A stretch of DNA of 64,000 nt from Stichopus chloronotus (lineage: Eukaryota; Echinodermata; Holothuroidea; Aspidochirotida; Stichopodidae): assembly GCA_021234535.1 (NCBI GenBank), contig CM037830.1, positions 7,877,252 through 7,941,251 on the forward strand, read 5' to 3'. A program made the position numbers and the translations under genes. Every line of letters starts with the position of its first letter. Position 1 is the stretch's first letter. This document shows, one piece after another, positions 1 to 12,600 of the stretch. The notes under the pieces were generated by a model that searched no databases, was not told where the DNA came from, and saw only the letters and a program-made list of their open reading frames with translations.

Positions 1-3000
1 ACATGCTTCTATCTGTCGAATGAACTGAGTAACATCTTCCATAGACTCCAAGAAATAAGTGAGACAAGACTTTTCTGGAAAATGTCTTGCTGAGACAATC
101 TTATTAGTGACTGGCTATTGAAAGAGTAACGGTAGACTTTTTGACAATAGATTCAAAGACCCTTCAAACAATACTGGTGAGACTGACAGACCTGTAATGT
201 CACTTCCTGCCACCCATCTCTGTTCTTCAACATTCGGAAAATATTAGCACACCTCCAGTGCTCAGGAACACTGCTACTGCATATAACCGAGACATCCAGT
301 TTACCTGCCAGGCAACACATACAGGTAACAGTGGAAGTTGATGAAAGTTACAAAGCATACCCCTTCCCTGTGGTACGCTCCCAGCACAACTCAAAAACAT
401 TTGCAGGTTCGAACTTCACTGGGGCATTACGTATTTTTGCTATAAATATGAATTTAAGGAGGCGCTGTACCAGATTGGTATTCGCGGAGATTTACAACTG
501 TGTCAAAGTTCACCAGACATGCTTACAAAATCGCAGTGCAATGGAAGGATAGTTTAGTAAAAAGGTGAGGAGTGGGGGGGGGGGGGGTCAAGAAGGATAA
601 TTAGATCTATATCTAGAGCCATGTGTGAAAAGGCAGAAAAAACTCTTAACCCTGCTACGATTGAGGTATTTGCCCACAGCAGGCTTAAACCCATTCCCAC
701 TATACCAACACAAACCCGGACATACACAGGTAATTAATTCCCCTAGGCTCACTGTGAGAAAAGATATTACGACGAACAGATTCCAAAGTGCACTTTCTGG
801 AGTTAACGAAAATGGCCTATGGTGTTATATCACTATTGGAAAAAAAGTGAAAAAAAAGTTATCAAAGGACAAGTTATAATAAAGTCCTAAACTTAAAGAC
901 CTGAATAAGATCACCGTTAGGTGTTCTTCTCACTCAGGGATCAAGTTTAGTAGTGAGTGAGTGTTTGATATTTTAACATGTGATATGGAACTGCTTCAAC
1001 TAATAAACCCAGACACTATTCTTTCTCAAGTTATTTCCTATGCTTAGAAAAGTATGGATTCCACGTAGCTGTCCAGATAAGCGGTTTGTACGAGCAGAAT
1101 TGGATGATCGGAGGAATACATTGTCATTCGCAGAGTTTTGTTCAGCGCAGAATTTCACAAGAAAATGTTCTGTCCTTGATATTTAGCGTCAACATGTACA
1201 TGGGACGTTCACAACTTGCTGTGGTTGTGAAGACAGTCGGCCTACTATGTGTTCGTCACTTATAAATATTCACATAACTTTAGTTTAGGGTTGTTGTGTA
1301 ACTCTTTAAAGAGTTTGGTGGATAATGGTGAACGCACAGTAAATTTTCCATATAGTCATGGCAGACAATTACTTTCACCAAAAATGAGCCTTCACTTGCT
1401 TCAGTTTAGTTTGCAAAAGTCAAGGTAAATCAGCGAGGCTTAAAGTTTGGGTTTTCATGTGTTTTTTCCCTTTTCATCCCAAAGCGTCCCGTGGGTGGGG
1501 ACTTAAGTGAGAATGCTAATCCTCTGTTCCACTTAATTGAATTAAACTGAGTCCCCCGGTTCAAATTCCAGTTAAAACCCAGTTGAAATCTGAACAGGGT
1601 GCAACTGGACAAGGTGGGTGAATTGTGTTTCAACTGGTTTTATCTAGGTTCAGTTGGGTTGCAATTGGAGTTAATCCAACTGCAACTGGATTTAAGTGGG
1701 TTTAAAGCACTACATTAAAGCTAAATAAGGGAATACCAAATTCAACTTCATTTATAGCAACTGGAATCAGTGTTCAACTGGGTTCAACTGCATTTGAACG
1801 TAATGCAACTGGACCTGTCTGTGGTTCATCTTGACTTAAACTGGATTCAAGTGGGTAACTATTACCATCAACTGGGGAGCAACTGGAGTTTAACCCATGT
1901 GCAACTGGACTCAAGATATGAACCATCACATATTTACCTCATCTCTACAGCAAACAGAGGCATTAAATACATTGAGACAGAAGATTTTCGCATGATTTGG
2001 TAGCTTTCAATGAGGAGGCACCATTTAAGTGCTTTCTCAGCATATGGAAGATCATTTACACCAATGAGAGACATTGATAGAAACTAGCACAGCTTACAAG
2101 CTAAGAGCAGAAATTTTGGACCAATCCGCTCAAAAAAGGATATTCTCTGTGAGATGCGTCCAGGTAGCGGACAACTTTGAAGACGATGTGTTGGTAATTT
2201 AGTCACTCATTGTGTTCCCCAAACGTAAACCAGAACGTTCCAAGAGAATACGGAAAAGGTACCGACCTTAGAATACTAATCTGTTAGGATTCATGTCAAA
2301 GTAATGCAATTAGATGAAGCTGTCAAATCTCTGTGATTTTGACGTAATTGCAGACGACAACGACACTACGGAGTACGCACTGTATATTAGGGCAAACCAG
2401 TCGCACATTTTGTAGTACAATTCGAAGTCCAGCTCTCCCTAGCTTTGCGAATATGAAATTGTGCACTTTTCTCACATGGCCAATTTCCAATGGAAATACA
2501 TGCACTGGGGATACTTCGTTCAGTTGAAAAACACATCAGAACAAAATATTCCTTCTTTCAGAAAATGTAGTTGACATATCCCATCGACGGTTGTAAAATC
2601 TAGCCAGTGGAAAACCCAGTTAGAAAACTAAGTTGAAAAATCCATATGAAAACTCCCAGTTGAAATTAGACCAATTCCATATTGAAACCATTGGGATTCA
2701 GTCCAACTAGTTTCCAACTGCAATTTGTACAGTGGCCACACTAATATCCCCTAACAATTTACACAGCTACCTTCAAATCAAATTTGCCTTTCAAGTGTTG
2801 GATAGAGAAATATGCTATTTCAACCATCTCCCGTGAAAAGTACGGAACATTTGCTAATAGCAAAGCCATTGCATGTACCACATAGATCGTCCAGTGATAC
2901 TGGCAATATGAGGATGGCCTCATGGGTTATGCTTATTGTACACACCTTTCAGTCCGTGCTCACTCGGCGACTACCAAACGTCATGAGGTTCATGTACTAA

Positions 3001-6000
3001 TACCAAAGAGGTATTGTAAATTACATGTTCTGACAATGATATGCCACCAGCTCACATTAAATGAACTGTTCCAAACTGCATAATGCCAGTACTACTGTAC
3101 TTCAGGTTCCAGTGAACAAGTGGCCGGCTGCCCTTTGCTGAAACGACAAACGACATTTGAACCTCAAATTAAGTTCAGATTCTACCAAGCAGGTAGGAGC
3201 GGTACATTGTCGTGTCACACACACAAAAGCACATTACCACAGATGCCACAATCGGCTTCAGAAAGCTTCTTTTTTTTCAACCACCAAACACATCACTTTT
3301 GATGAACTTCGCTTTTAAAAGAAAAAAAAAAGATCTTTCATGACTCTCAGTTATCAACCTTGATAAATACATGGCAGTGTATCTAAGTTAATAATTGCTT
3401 ATCGACCACCAAGTGACCAAAAGAGGTTGAGGAATTGGACATATGCCGACTTCCTGCTGTACTTTTCTCTAAACGGACATACCCAATCCACGATCCGGAC
3501 CGTCTTGAACTCATCGAGGACCCTGTACCATTTTGATCGAGAATGAACACGGGCAAGATTCGCCTCCTCTTTTCGAGTTTTCAGAGGGTAATAAGGAAAC
3601 AAGAGTGAACCAATCAAATCCCCCTCCCCCCCCCATTTATTTAATGGCCACATCTGACGAATGAGAGTGTATCTTACCTACCAGCTAGTCATTAATCTCT
3701 TTCCCAAACGCTGGAAAAAAGTGGAAATGGCTGAACCTTCAGCAGCCTAATGGCTACACCTGAACAACATGGATCAGACAAGACCCATTTGGAGGAGAGG
3801 ATACTCAAACTAAAATCGCCAAATAACACCCTCTGCACCACTGTTCGCAGATTCGTTTGACAAGCCATTTTCAGTGAGTTCTCATAAATCTTTAAGTGTT
3901 TCCACTGGAATTTAACCCAAGGACCTATAGATTGCAAGATGGGCACTCCACCACCGAGCTGATCCTCCATCCAAATCATACTTCTCCACAAAAATACAGA
4001 AGGGGAAAAAAAACAGAAAAGGATGTACACGTTACAGTGTATTTCTGAAGGCATTTATTGACAACACCAAGCCTGTTACAAATATGCCTATTGTCTTTTA
4101 GATGAGCCATTTGAAAGGACACGAAGTGCAAATCTGTTGACATTTATGACAAAAGCTGATAAAGCAAACATTGGCGATAACTATCAAGACAAGTAAAATG
4201 GGCTCATATTTGTTCCATCTGAAAGAAAAGAACAGATAAGCATATATGCGAATCAGTTACTATGCTTTTATTCCTGTATTATGCTTTCACTAGTCAGGTC
4301 TGAATGGTAAGCACATGAAACTCAGTTAATATTGTTTACACGTGTTTGCCATACGGTCCAAAGTTGATACTACCTACAAAATGAAGTCAATCACGATTAT
4401 TTGAGAGCTTAGCCAACAGACACATTATGTTAGAACTTATGGTTATTTGAGAGCATAGTCAACAAACACCTTTTCAAAGCTGGGACTTAATACTCCCAGC
4501 TGCTAGCCATGCATGAGGGAAACAAATTCAATTCACAGTTGGACATCGACCGGGTACTTGATGGGTCTGAAAACTAAAATTTCCCTCCTGAGGAATTTAC
4601 ACAAGGGCAAATTACAATTTCAGCATATGTGTCCCGACAGCAAGCTTCCTCTGAATGAGACTGTGATGCGGAACCGACCTATTTGTGACTCATACTGGTG
4701 ACTCGTGTCAAAATTCCAAATTACCATCTTGGGCTGAGTTAGCAAAGATTCTACAAAGTGCGACTGATATGTTGTAGTGACCGCAACAAAACCAGCTAAG
4801 TTCCCTGTCTGTAGATTGCCCATACCAAAACAGGTGCACTTGAATGTCAATCAAACGGCGATGTGCAAAAGTGCAAGGGAAGTTACCACCAGTTACCACT
4901 GTCGCACTGAAGAAAATGCAAGCAGCGATTAAGCGAAATCACCAAAATCCCTTCCCTGACCCTTGTAAATGAAACCACCATAGGCAACGAAGAAATCCAT
5001 TGACATCAACACCATGCGAGGACAATTCACATCCTTCGTCAGCGAAGGAGCGACACACTATTGTAGATCACATGGTTTGACTGATGGAGCATTAAAGTAT
5101 TTCCTGTCAGTATCTAGCCTTTCTGTGGGAGTCCTTTTGCATCTGAGCACTCACCTAATTCATGTCCTTTTCAAGTCAAACTCCCAGACATTTCATGCAG
5201 CATGCCTATGACCAAATCAAGCAGAGTCAGCGGTCATCGTAGTGACCGATGGGTCTTGCCGAGGGTACAGAGGATATGTCAATCCTCATGGGCAGGGTCC
5301 ACTTGCACACAATTTAGCAAAGATTTATCAAGACAAACAGAACTGCACTAAAATATCACAAAAAGGAGTATAGAGAAGCTAACACACATTCATACTTTTT
5401 CATTTTACACAACTGTGTTGAAAAGACAGCAAGCATTAACTCTGGCAGAGACTAAAACCTGACATTTCCTAAACTAAAGTTTTTTTTTATTCACCGATTA
5501 AAGTTGACTTTTTTTTTCTTTTTTAATAAACCCTGCTAAGGTTATATAGTACTACCTACTGAGTAGATGCAATTATCTATCTTTTATTCTTTAATTAATA
5601 CATAGCACGATGGAAGTTTATTACAGATCAAGGAAAACAGAACCAGGGTGATATGGATACAGACAAAAAATAGGGGGGAAAAAAGGAGTTCTCCTTCCAT
5701 TCCACTCTGGGGTTCAAGGCTGGGACGATGAACATCATTAAAAGAATTGTATATTTTTTTTATTCTTCAGATTCCCTTGATATGTAAAGGAAAAATTATG
5801 AAGAACATGCCTGACATGACATGTTTTACTGACAAAGAATCTTAACAAATATTTAACTGAACATTAATAGCAAACACATACTCTGGCAATGGACTACATT
5901 ATTTGCTATGCTGGATACAAGCGACCTAAAAGTTAACGAGCACAAAAGTTTGAGAGCATTATTATTCACAAATCAAAGTAAAAATAACTGAATCTGTGAT

Positions 6001-8849
6001 TCATTCAAAAGATTTCAAAAGAAAATGGTTCACCAATGATATAAACATGAAAAAGTGTATGAACCACTGGGGAACCCAAGAGAAATGCTTACATTTATCA
6101 GCTAGAGATTGCGAGACGATGCATACTCATGAACGAAACAAATTTGACTGAGTGATCAAAATAAAAGAGAAACCTAGCAAATTGTGTATCAATTCGTTCA
6201 CAAACTGGCATTGATAAAAGCAAAGCCAGTCCACAAATAAGACGAATCTCATTTGGTTTACTTCTACAGGTGTATGATCCTTACTTGCTGACTTCATGAA
6301 AATAACAAAAACAACGCGAATTTATCACCACTGGATTAGGAAAAAAATAATTCATAAATTACAGCACTACAAAATATTATTTGCAGGATTCAAAAGTGGG
6401 GGATCTCCTAACATTGGTCTCAATGCAAAAAGGACTATCAAGAGTATTAACGAATCACTGTAAATAATGAAGGCAATCTTGACTGTGTTGCTGCTGACCT
6501 GATACATCAAATAAAGAGAACCTATCATTATTATTCCAAACATGGCAGTACTTTTCTTTTTGCCACTTCTACCTTCTTTCGACACTTGAAATTATAAGCA
6601 GAAAACTGACTGGAGATTTCGAATTTCTCTCTACCAAAAATCTGATTATGTTTATTCATCTGAAAAAAATTCTGATAAAAAAAATATGACAGGAGACTCA
6701 GATGGACTGTGAACATACAAAAAGAGAACAACTTAGGTAGTCCTTAACTTCTGAATCCCGGTAAGTTTGTCAAGCTACTGAACATTCAATGTTATAGATT
6801 GAGACGGACCATATACTGGAGTAATTCTGATTACCTGGCAAATCATGTCTTTTGAACTCCCACACCTCATCCCCAACAACATACACGCTTAATCCCCTAC
6901 ACATACACACATCGGAAATGTGACGTCAGCATTTATACTTATAAAAAAAAGAAAAGAGGAGAGTGAAGACGTTTAATCAGTATGAAGCTGTGCCTTTAAA
7001 TGAGTCATTCTGTTATAATGTCAACAGCTGAGGGATGAGCCTTTCTCTTCTCAAACGTTACAGAAATATATAATTCACTTGAATCAGAAGACGATGTGCT
7101 AACCTTCTGCTAGACACGTACATAAGATGGTTATTCATGAAGTTATAAAATGTAGATATTGTTGAACAGGTAACGATCATTTTCCTACATTGTGTAAACG
7201 ATATACTAAAATCATACTTTGACCTCTAGAGGACATCAACCATTTACATGAGTAAAGTCATTGTACTAAGCTATGAAGTACACACAGGTCATGTTTGGTA
7301 TCCACTTCTTATTTGTTTTCCTTTGACATATAATTTTCAAAAGCAAGCAGAGAGAGAAAAAAAATGTATATAGATACTTGACGATACTACAAGGAGAGAA
7401 AACACCTCAGTTTACCTTAACAATAATTTACTTTAGGTGACAACTATACTGCATGCATATTATCAATTATATCAGACTGCGGGGTCTACACGAGAGATAA
7501 AATCCACTCGTTCACATCACACTGTGGTGAATAGTGCAGATCTGCGTCTCACTCCTCAACGTGGGGAGGCTCACTAACGTGGCAAACTGAGTTTGTTTTA
7601 AACCGTAATGCGCTTGTCCATTTCAAGCTCATTCCAACATTTGTGATTCGTCGATCCATCGCAGAGAAACAAAGATGCATTGAATGCAATCCGACGATCA
7701 TCTGGGCTAGTATTTGAGTTTCCAAAAGATGAATTTGTAAAAGAGTGTACTTGACACACGATTCAAATTAATTCCAAATGTTGAGCAAAGATAGAAAAAT
7801 GGGGGACACTATATTTTTCCACCCAATTCATACTGATTGTCTGGCGAGATCCCAGGTACTATCCAAGTTTCCTTCGAAGTTGTCACATCATAGGTTGGGG
7901 TGAACAACCTTTAAAAATCTTCACAGAAGAGAAATCCATTGGTAGAGTTATTCCGTCAGCCCAGAAAAGAAAAAAATCCATCAAGAAGTTGTCAGTACGA
8001 TCTCCACAAGAGCTGTTAAGCTTCCATTTGAAAACCAAATCCTAGTGAGAAGTCTGAAATTTTCCCGTAATGTTAATAAACTTAGCATATCGCACAATGC
8101 CTTGGCTGTTACCACTGGGATCACTATATCATTCTACTATTGCTTGTTGTAATGTAAAGAGATTACTTACTGTTAATTATGCAAATTAAGGTAATATGAA
8201 GATCAACTAATGATACAGATTTTCATGAGTCGACATAAAACCACAGCAATGAAACCTTTACTAAGTAATCTTTACGGTAGCATGTGTAGGTGGAAGGTAG
8301 TTCATCTTACAATGCTAACAAAGTAAGACGAGTCACGCGTAAGATTTGATGAGGACTGACGTCCGTTTGTGGCCAAAAGTCCTGCGCAGATCATTCCGTT
8401 ACTTAAATAACTTTTAATTTAATGCAGGTTAATTGTTCTTTTGTTTCTCTTGTACTTTCCTCAGGAGCTTTGTGATCCTAGCATCAATGCTCACGACTGG
8501 ACGAGAAAATTCATCTTGTAACCTCACTGAAGACCTCACACAAAATGGAACAGAATATTGCAAATTTATGCCATCTACTGTAATGAGCGAAATAGATAGA
8601 ATGCATCGATTAAAAAAAGATTATAAAGAAAACCAAATTGGGGTTTAATAAGATAAACAAAAGAAGATGACTATTTTGTTAGTTGAATGGCATGACTCAC
8701 AGCCAAGACCACGACTAACTTTATCGGTCGTCATGATCTAATAACAAATGCATTTATAGGAGCGCACCAGTCAGTTTAAACATACTTTGAAGAAAAAGGG
8801 ACTATCTCTTCCCTTGAGTATGTTCTCACAATTTTAACAAAGAAATTAC
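1..8849. other. Region downstream of FAM120-like gene; no gene recognised
   Basis: About 8.8 kb of AT-rich DNA with stop codons in all frames, no conserved protein segment and no paired splice sites flanking a recognisable exon. It holds a CAACTGG-rich degenerate array at 1556-1920 with a weaker echo at 2600-2725, a 14-base G run at 574-587, a diverged direct duplication near 4397-4470 (copies of a ~30-base stretch 44 bases apart), and T-rich tracts near 5480-5525. Part could be a long 3' UTR of the FAM120-like gene. Confidence 0.5.
1556..1920. repeat. Degenerate CAACTGG-rich array
   Basis: About a dozen copies of (T/G)CAACTGG or its complement CCAGTTG(A) in 365 bases, spaced irregularly at about 10-80 bases and separated by GGGTTCAA / GGATTTAA-type spacers. 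It looks like a decayed minisatellite. The YAAC(T/G)G core also matches the Myb recognition consensus; binding is not implied. Confidence 0.6.
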
Positions 8850-9102
8850 TGTTGTGCTTAAAATGTTCCGAATGCCTACATTTTATTATTTTTATGGTTT
8901 TCTTTTTTTCTTGTTTTATTCTTCTTCTTCAACCTTTCTTTATCAAGCCAAGCTCTAAAAGACGTAACCTTACAAATACTGAAAGTAAAAAGAAATCAAA
9001 AAACACCTTTTCAAGGTTGCCTTGTTATACAAAATACAACATGTACAAAATTTTTATTTTGCAGCTTATATTTATATACATCAATGAAATACTGTGCAGG
9101 GA
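8850..9102 (-). terminator. Likely beginning of the FAM120-like 3' UTR with candidate poly(A) signals
   Basis: AT-rich sequence directly after the TGA stop. AATAAA hexamers occur on the minus strand at 9053-9058, 8915-8920 and 8882-8887. The first is only about 45 nt past the stop, so a later one is likelier. The real cleavage site cannot be set from sequence alone. Confidence 0.3.
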
Positions 9103-9651
9103 TCAATTCAAGTTGGAATCTTCCAAATTCAGGGACTGAATCTGTGCATTCGGGTCTAACTGGATGCTGAAGTTTGTGTTATCACCGTTATATTGTGTAC
9201 TCGATTGGAAGGTGGGCAAGTCGTAGCCCCCCTGGTAGGGAGGCTCCTGCTGCTGGCCGCTGTCCATGTCGCTCGGCGAGACACGAAACTCTCCGACTGG
9301 GAAGTTTTGCTCCATCTCGCCACTGTTACTGTACAAGGGTGTCATCTGATCATCGCCGGAACTGGATTCTGAGCTGCTCTCCTCTTCATAGTTCTCTTCA
9401 TTATCATTCCTAATCTCCTCTTCGTCCTCTTCCTCCTCCTCCGCTGCTGCCTTTCCGACCCTCTTCTCTGGTGAATCGGACTGAATGGTCACGCCACGAC
9501 CACGGCCTTTGCCTTTGGTGATTGAGTTGGATTTATTTCCAGCAGGATTGCTACCAGATTTATTATTAGTGGTGATGTTTCTCCTCTTATTTTGTTTCTG
9601 CTTGAAGTAACGCCTCTGTTGTGGGGCTTGGGCAATACCAAGCATTGGTGG
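9103..9651 (-). CDS. FAM120A-like: FAM120-like exon 17, terminal coding exon (residues 892-1073)
   Basis: Acceptor TTTTTTTCACAG, stop TGA at 9103-9105. It opens PPMLGIAQAPQQRRYF. A basic stretch with GKGRGRG (about residues 910-945) is followed by a run of Glu/Asp and Ser (about 962-992), then a Gln/Asn/Ser-rich tail ending SLNLEDSNLN. The acidic/Ser segment has no counterpart I recall in vertebrate FAM120A and may be lineage specific. Confidence 0.93.
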   Translation of the reverse strand, partial: PPMLGIAQAPQQRRYFKQKQNKRRNITTNNKSGSNPAGNKSNSITKGKGRGRGVTIQSDSPEKRVGKAAAEEEEEDEEEIRNDNEENYEEESSSESSSGDDQMTPLYSNSGEMEQNFPVGEFRVSPSDMDSGQQQEPPYQGGYDLPTFQSSTQYNGDNTNFSIQLDPNAQIQSLNLEDSNLN

Positions 9652-12600
9652 CTGTGAAAAAAAGGAGGGAAAAAAATTACTCAAGATCACTGAAGACTGT
9701 CAGGCTGCTAACATCGAAGCCCTTGTTGATAAAATGTGCTTAAGATTGAGTTACCTATCACAGTACAACTCTTCAGCCCTAAGTCACTTGAAAATGATAT
9801 CACCTTCAGGTATGTTTTTGTTAGGTTCATAACTTAAACACTTATAAATTCAGTTTTAATAAGAGATTCAGTTGATGTTTGCAAAGCACTGCCAAAAGTA
9901 CCCCATTTGCCAAATGTTAATCTCTCAGCAGCGACTGCTCAAACTCCAGGTATGCAGAGTACACTTTTACAATTTAAAAAAAAAAAGTACATTACTTGAA
10001 CACAACATTTCTGACAACTGCGAAATGTTTTCCCATAAAATTTCAGGAAATCACAGGCATTTCTACCAATTCTTGAAAAGTAAATTCTAATTGGCTGTAG
10101 GTGACTCCACCATTTTTGCCGGTGAGAGGTTTAATTATTAACATACCATAGCAGCAGGCTGGTAACCCCACATAGGAGCCATGCCTGGGCCTTGTGGGTA
10201 AAACTGGGCTGGAAACTGAAAGCTCATGGGATGGTCATAGGGCATGGCGCCACCGCCTCCTCCTCGACCCATGCCTGGTCTGACTCCCATGCCTTCTGAA
10301 CGATTGTGAGGAACAATATTCTGCTGGCCAGAGTACCCACTGCATGATTTAACAAAAAAAAAATATCTCTTTCCTGTGAACACTGGAATGAGCTTAATTC
10401 CATGTAACAAACAAGGTCTGAACAGACTAAACACAGACCAACACAAGACACAAAATGAATGAAATATCTCAGAATCTGGAATGGATGAAAGCAAACTACT
10501 TGTAATAAAAAGACATAAGTGACATTGGTCATCCAGTGAATAAAAAGAGCGTGTATGTCATAGTCATAGAAAAAAAAAAACAGAATGACGTAACAGGACA
10601 AAAAGGAAAGCTCAAACTCTGTTTGGCAAAATGTGTTCTCACGAAACCTAGTGGTGCCCCAGTAGCAAGTAACTCCCGGTGGGTTAACGATTAGTTTGTG
10701 ATGTATTTTTAGACACCACTGACTGGGCGCCTGCATATCTCCTTGTGGGTACTGGGTCACTTTCATGAATCAGACATGCACCCTGTTTATTTTAATGCGG
10801 AGTTTAATTCAGTCCCGACGTTAGGCATCGGAAAGTCGTCACCAAAACTTTGGACATTTGGCAAGACGGATATCTGGCATATCTTTCGGGCACCGAGTCA
10901 ATGTCGGTGTGAGCTAATCAGTTCATATATCTGCCGGGTGTTGGTCTGGTTCCTATATGGGTGACAGCCAGGAACCGAACAGCAATTAGCCTACTACCTG
11001 GACACGAGTCAGAAATCGGCTCGCAATCTGCTGAGGCCCGGCCACAGGTGATTTTACCTCGATATTAAAAGCGCTGCCATACTTGGGTGATTACAACTGC
11101 TTCACATACGTTGTCTTGCGATTCTAAACATTTATTCTTAAGCTGTGCTACATGGTGAAATGGAAGGAGGCAATGAAAAGAGATTTGTACAAGAAGCAGC
11201 ATATAGAGAGAAAATAATCCAAATTGAATAATGAAAATGAAAACACATTCTGTCCATTTTCAATTCCTTCCTGTAAAGTTACAAGTTTCATTTGCTCTCT
11301 TTTTGTACAATCTTTTTGTTCACGTTTCTTTTCTGCATGCACGTCTTCGATGCTTAACGAAATAAAACACAAAGTTGTTGATAACGCCATTCATTTCCTC
11401 CAAAGGCCGTCATTTTATAACTCCAGTATTGACATTACTATTGAAATCTTTTGATATCTTTTAGATGGGAAGACTACACATCTTATTTACTTTTTTCAAG
11501 AGAAATCCCATAAGCTTCTGATAGTGGAGTAATGTATTTACACCTTCAAATAAACTTAAAAGAGCATCGTCGCTGCCAACAGCTGTCCTCTCATCGTAAA
11601 ATTTTACATCTGATATGTACAACATATACAATGCAGTGACGGTCCACTACGGAGTTGCTCCTGGTGGCCATGGTAGAACACTTCACCAGCACCACCCGAA
11701 GGAGAGAGACCCCCCGCCTCTCTTCTGCTGTCACCAAAGCAGTAATGATACCTGTCATGAAGTGCTCGATGCCAGAAAGAGCCAATAATTTTCTGTGCAA
11801 TTCTCAAGGCTTTAGAGGAATGGGCATCATTTTCCTCTCAAGGAGTTCTTTGGGAATCAAATGGGGTCAAGCAGAGTTCCTACATTTCATGATATTTCAC
11901 AAGCACACCCACAAGCACACCCACAAGCACACCCACAAGCACACCCACTGGATTAGGGTCTCGTTTGCCCGGTAATTGTTAGACGTCTCATCAATGTCCA
12001 TCTGAACACCATCTGGTCTTCAAGAATTGGTCGGCGCCCTGACGAATAAAGTGGGGCATCAGATGGGAGTCGGTGGAGTGTCAGATGAGTAACGGCGGGA
12101 GACCGGCCGAGAATCGTTCATGAAATTGGACATATATCCAGAAATTGATCAACGACCTGTCACTGGGTCCTGTGCAGACCCCCTTAGAAATGTCACTGTG
12201 TAAGCGTTATCAGCTGATTTTTTCTCTGATCTGTAAAAGTCAGCTGATGCCTACAAATCTACTGAGAGGAACATAAATGTGTGTGTACCTAGGCATACCT
12301 AAATCCAATGGAATTTTAGGATAATGTAACTCGCAAACAGCTAAATATTGGAACGCAGTTTTCCCTGAACGTTATCAGGTCATCTCAAACAGTCCCATGA
12401 ACTTCTGGTTTCCCAAAATATGTAGCTGGATAAACATAGTGCGTTATATTATGGCCAATGTTGAAGGCAGATCTGTTTTGCCGTAGCAAGCACCACGAGT
12501 TTTATGTTCAGGTTCATTAGTTCAGTGTGTGACTAGCTACCCTGATGTCATTCAGGTTTATACCTATTTCTATGGTCACACCTCATCATCTGTAGTAATG

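Noticed and set aside
3692..4054. A 120-codon minus-strand open frame
   Set aside because: No recognisable domain, no splice context tying it to a gene, composition of random AT-rich DNA.
8433..8648. A plus-strand open frame starting with a hydrophobic stretch
   Set aside because: The short signal-like start is explained by a T-rich tract; no homology or coding context.
11901..11948. Regular short repeats that might suggest a CRISPR array
   Set aside because: The 12-bp units are directly tandem with no spacers, in an intron of an animal gene; it is a minisatellite.
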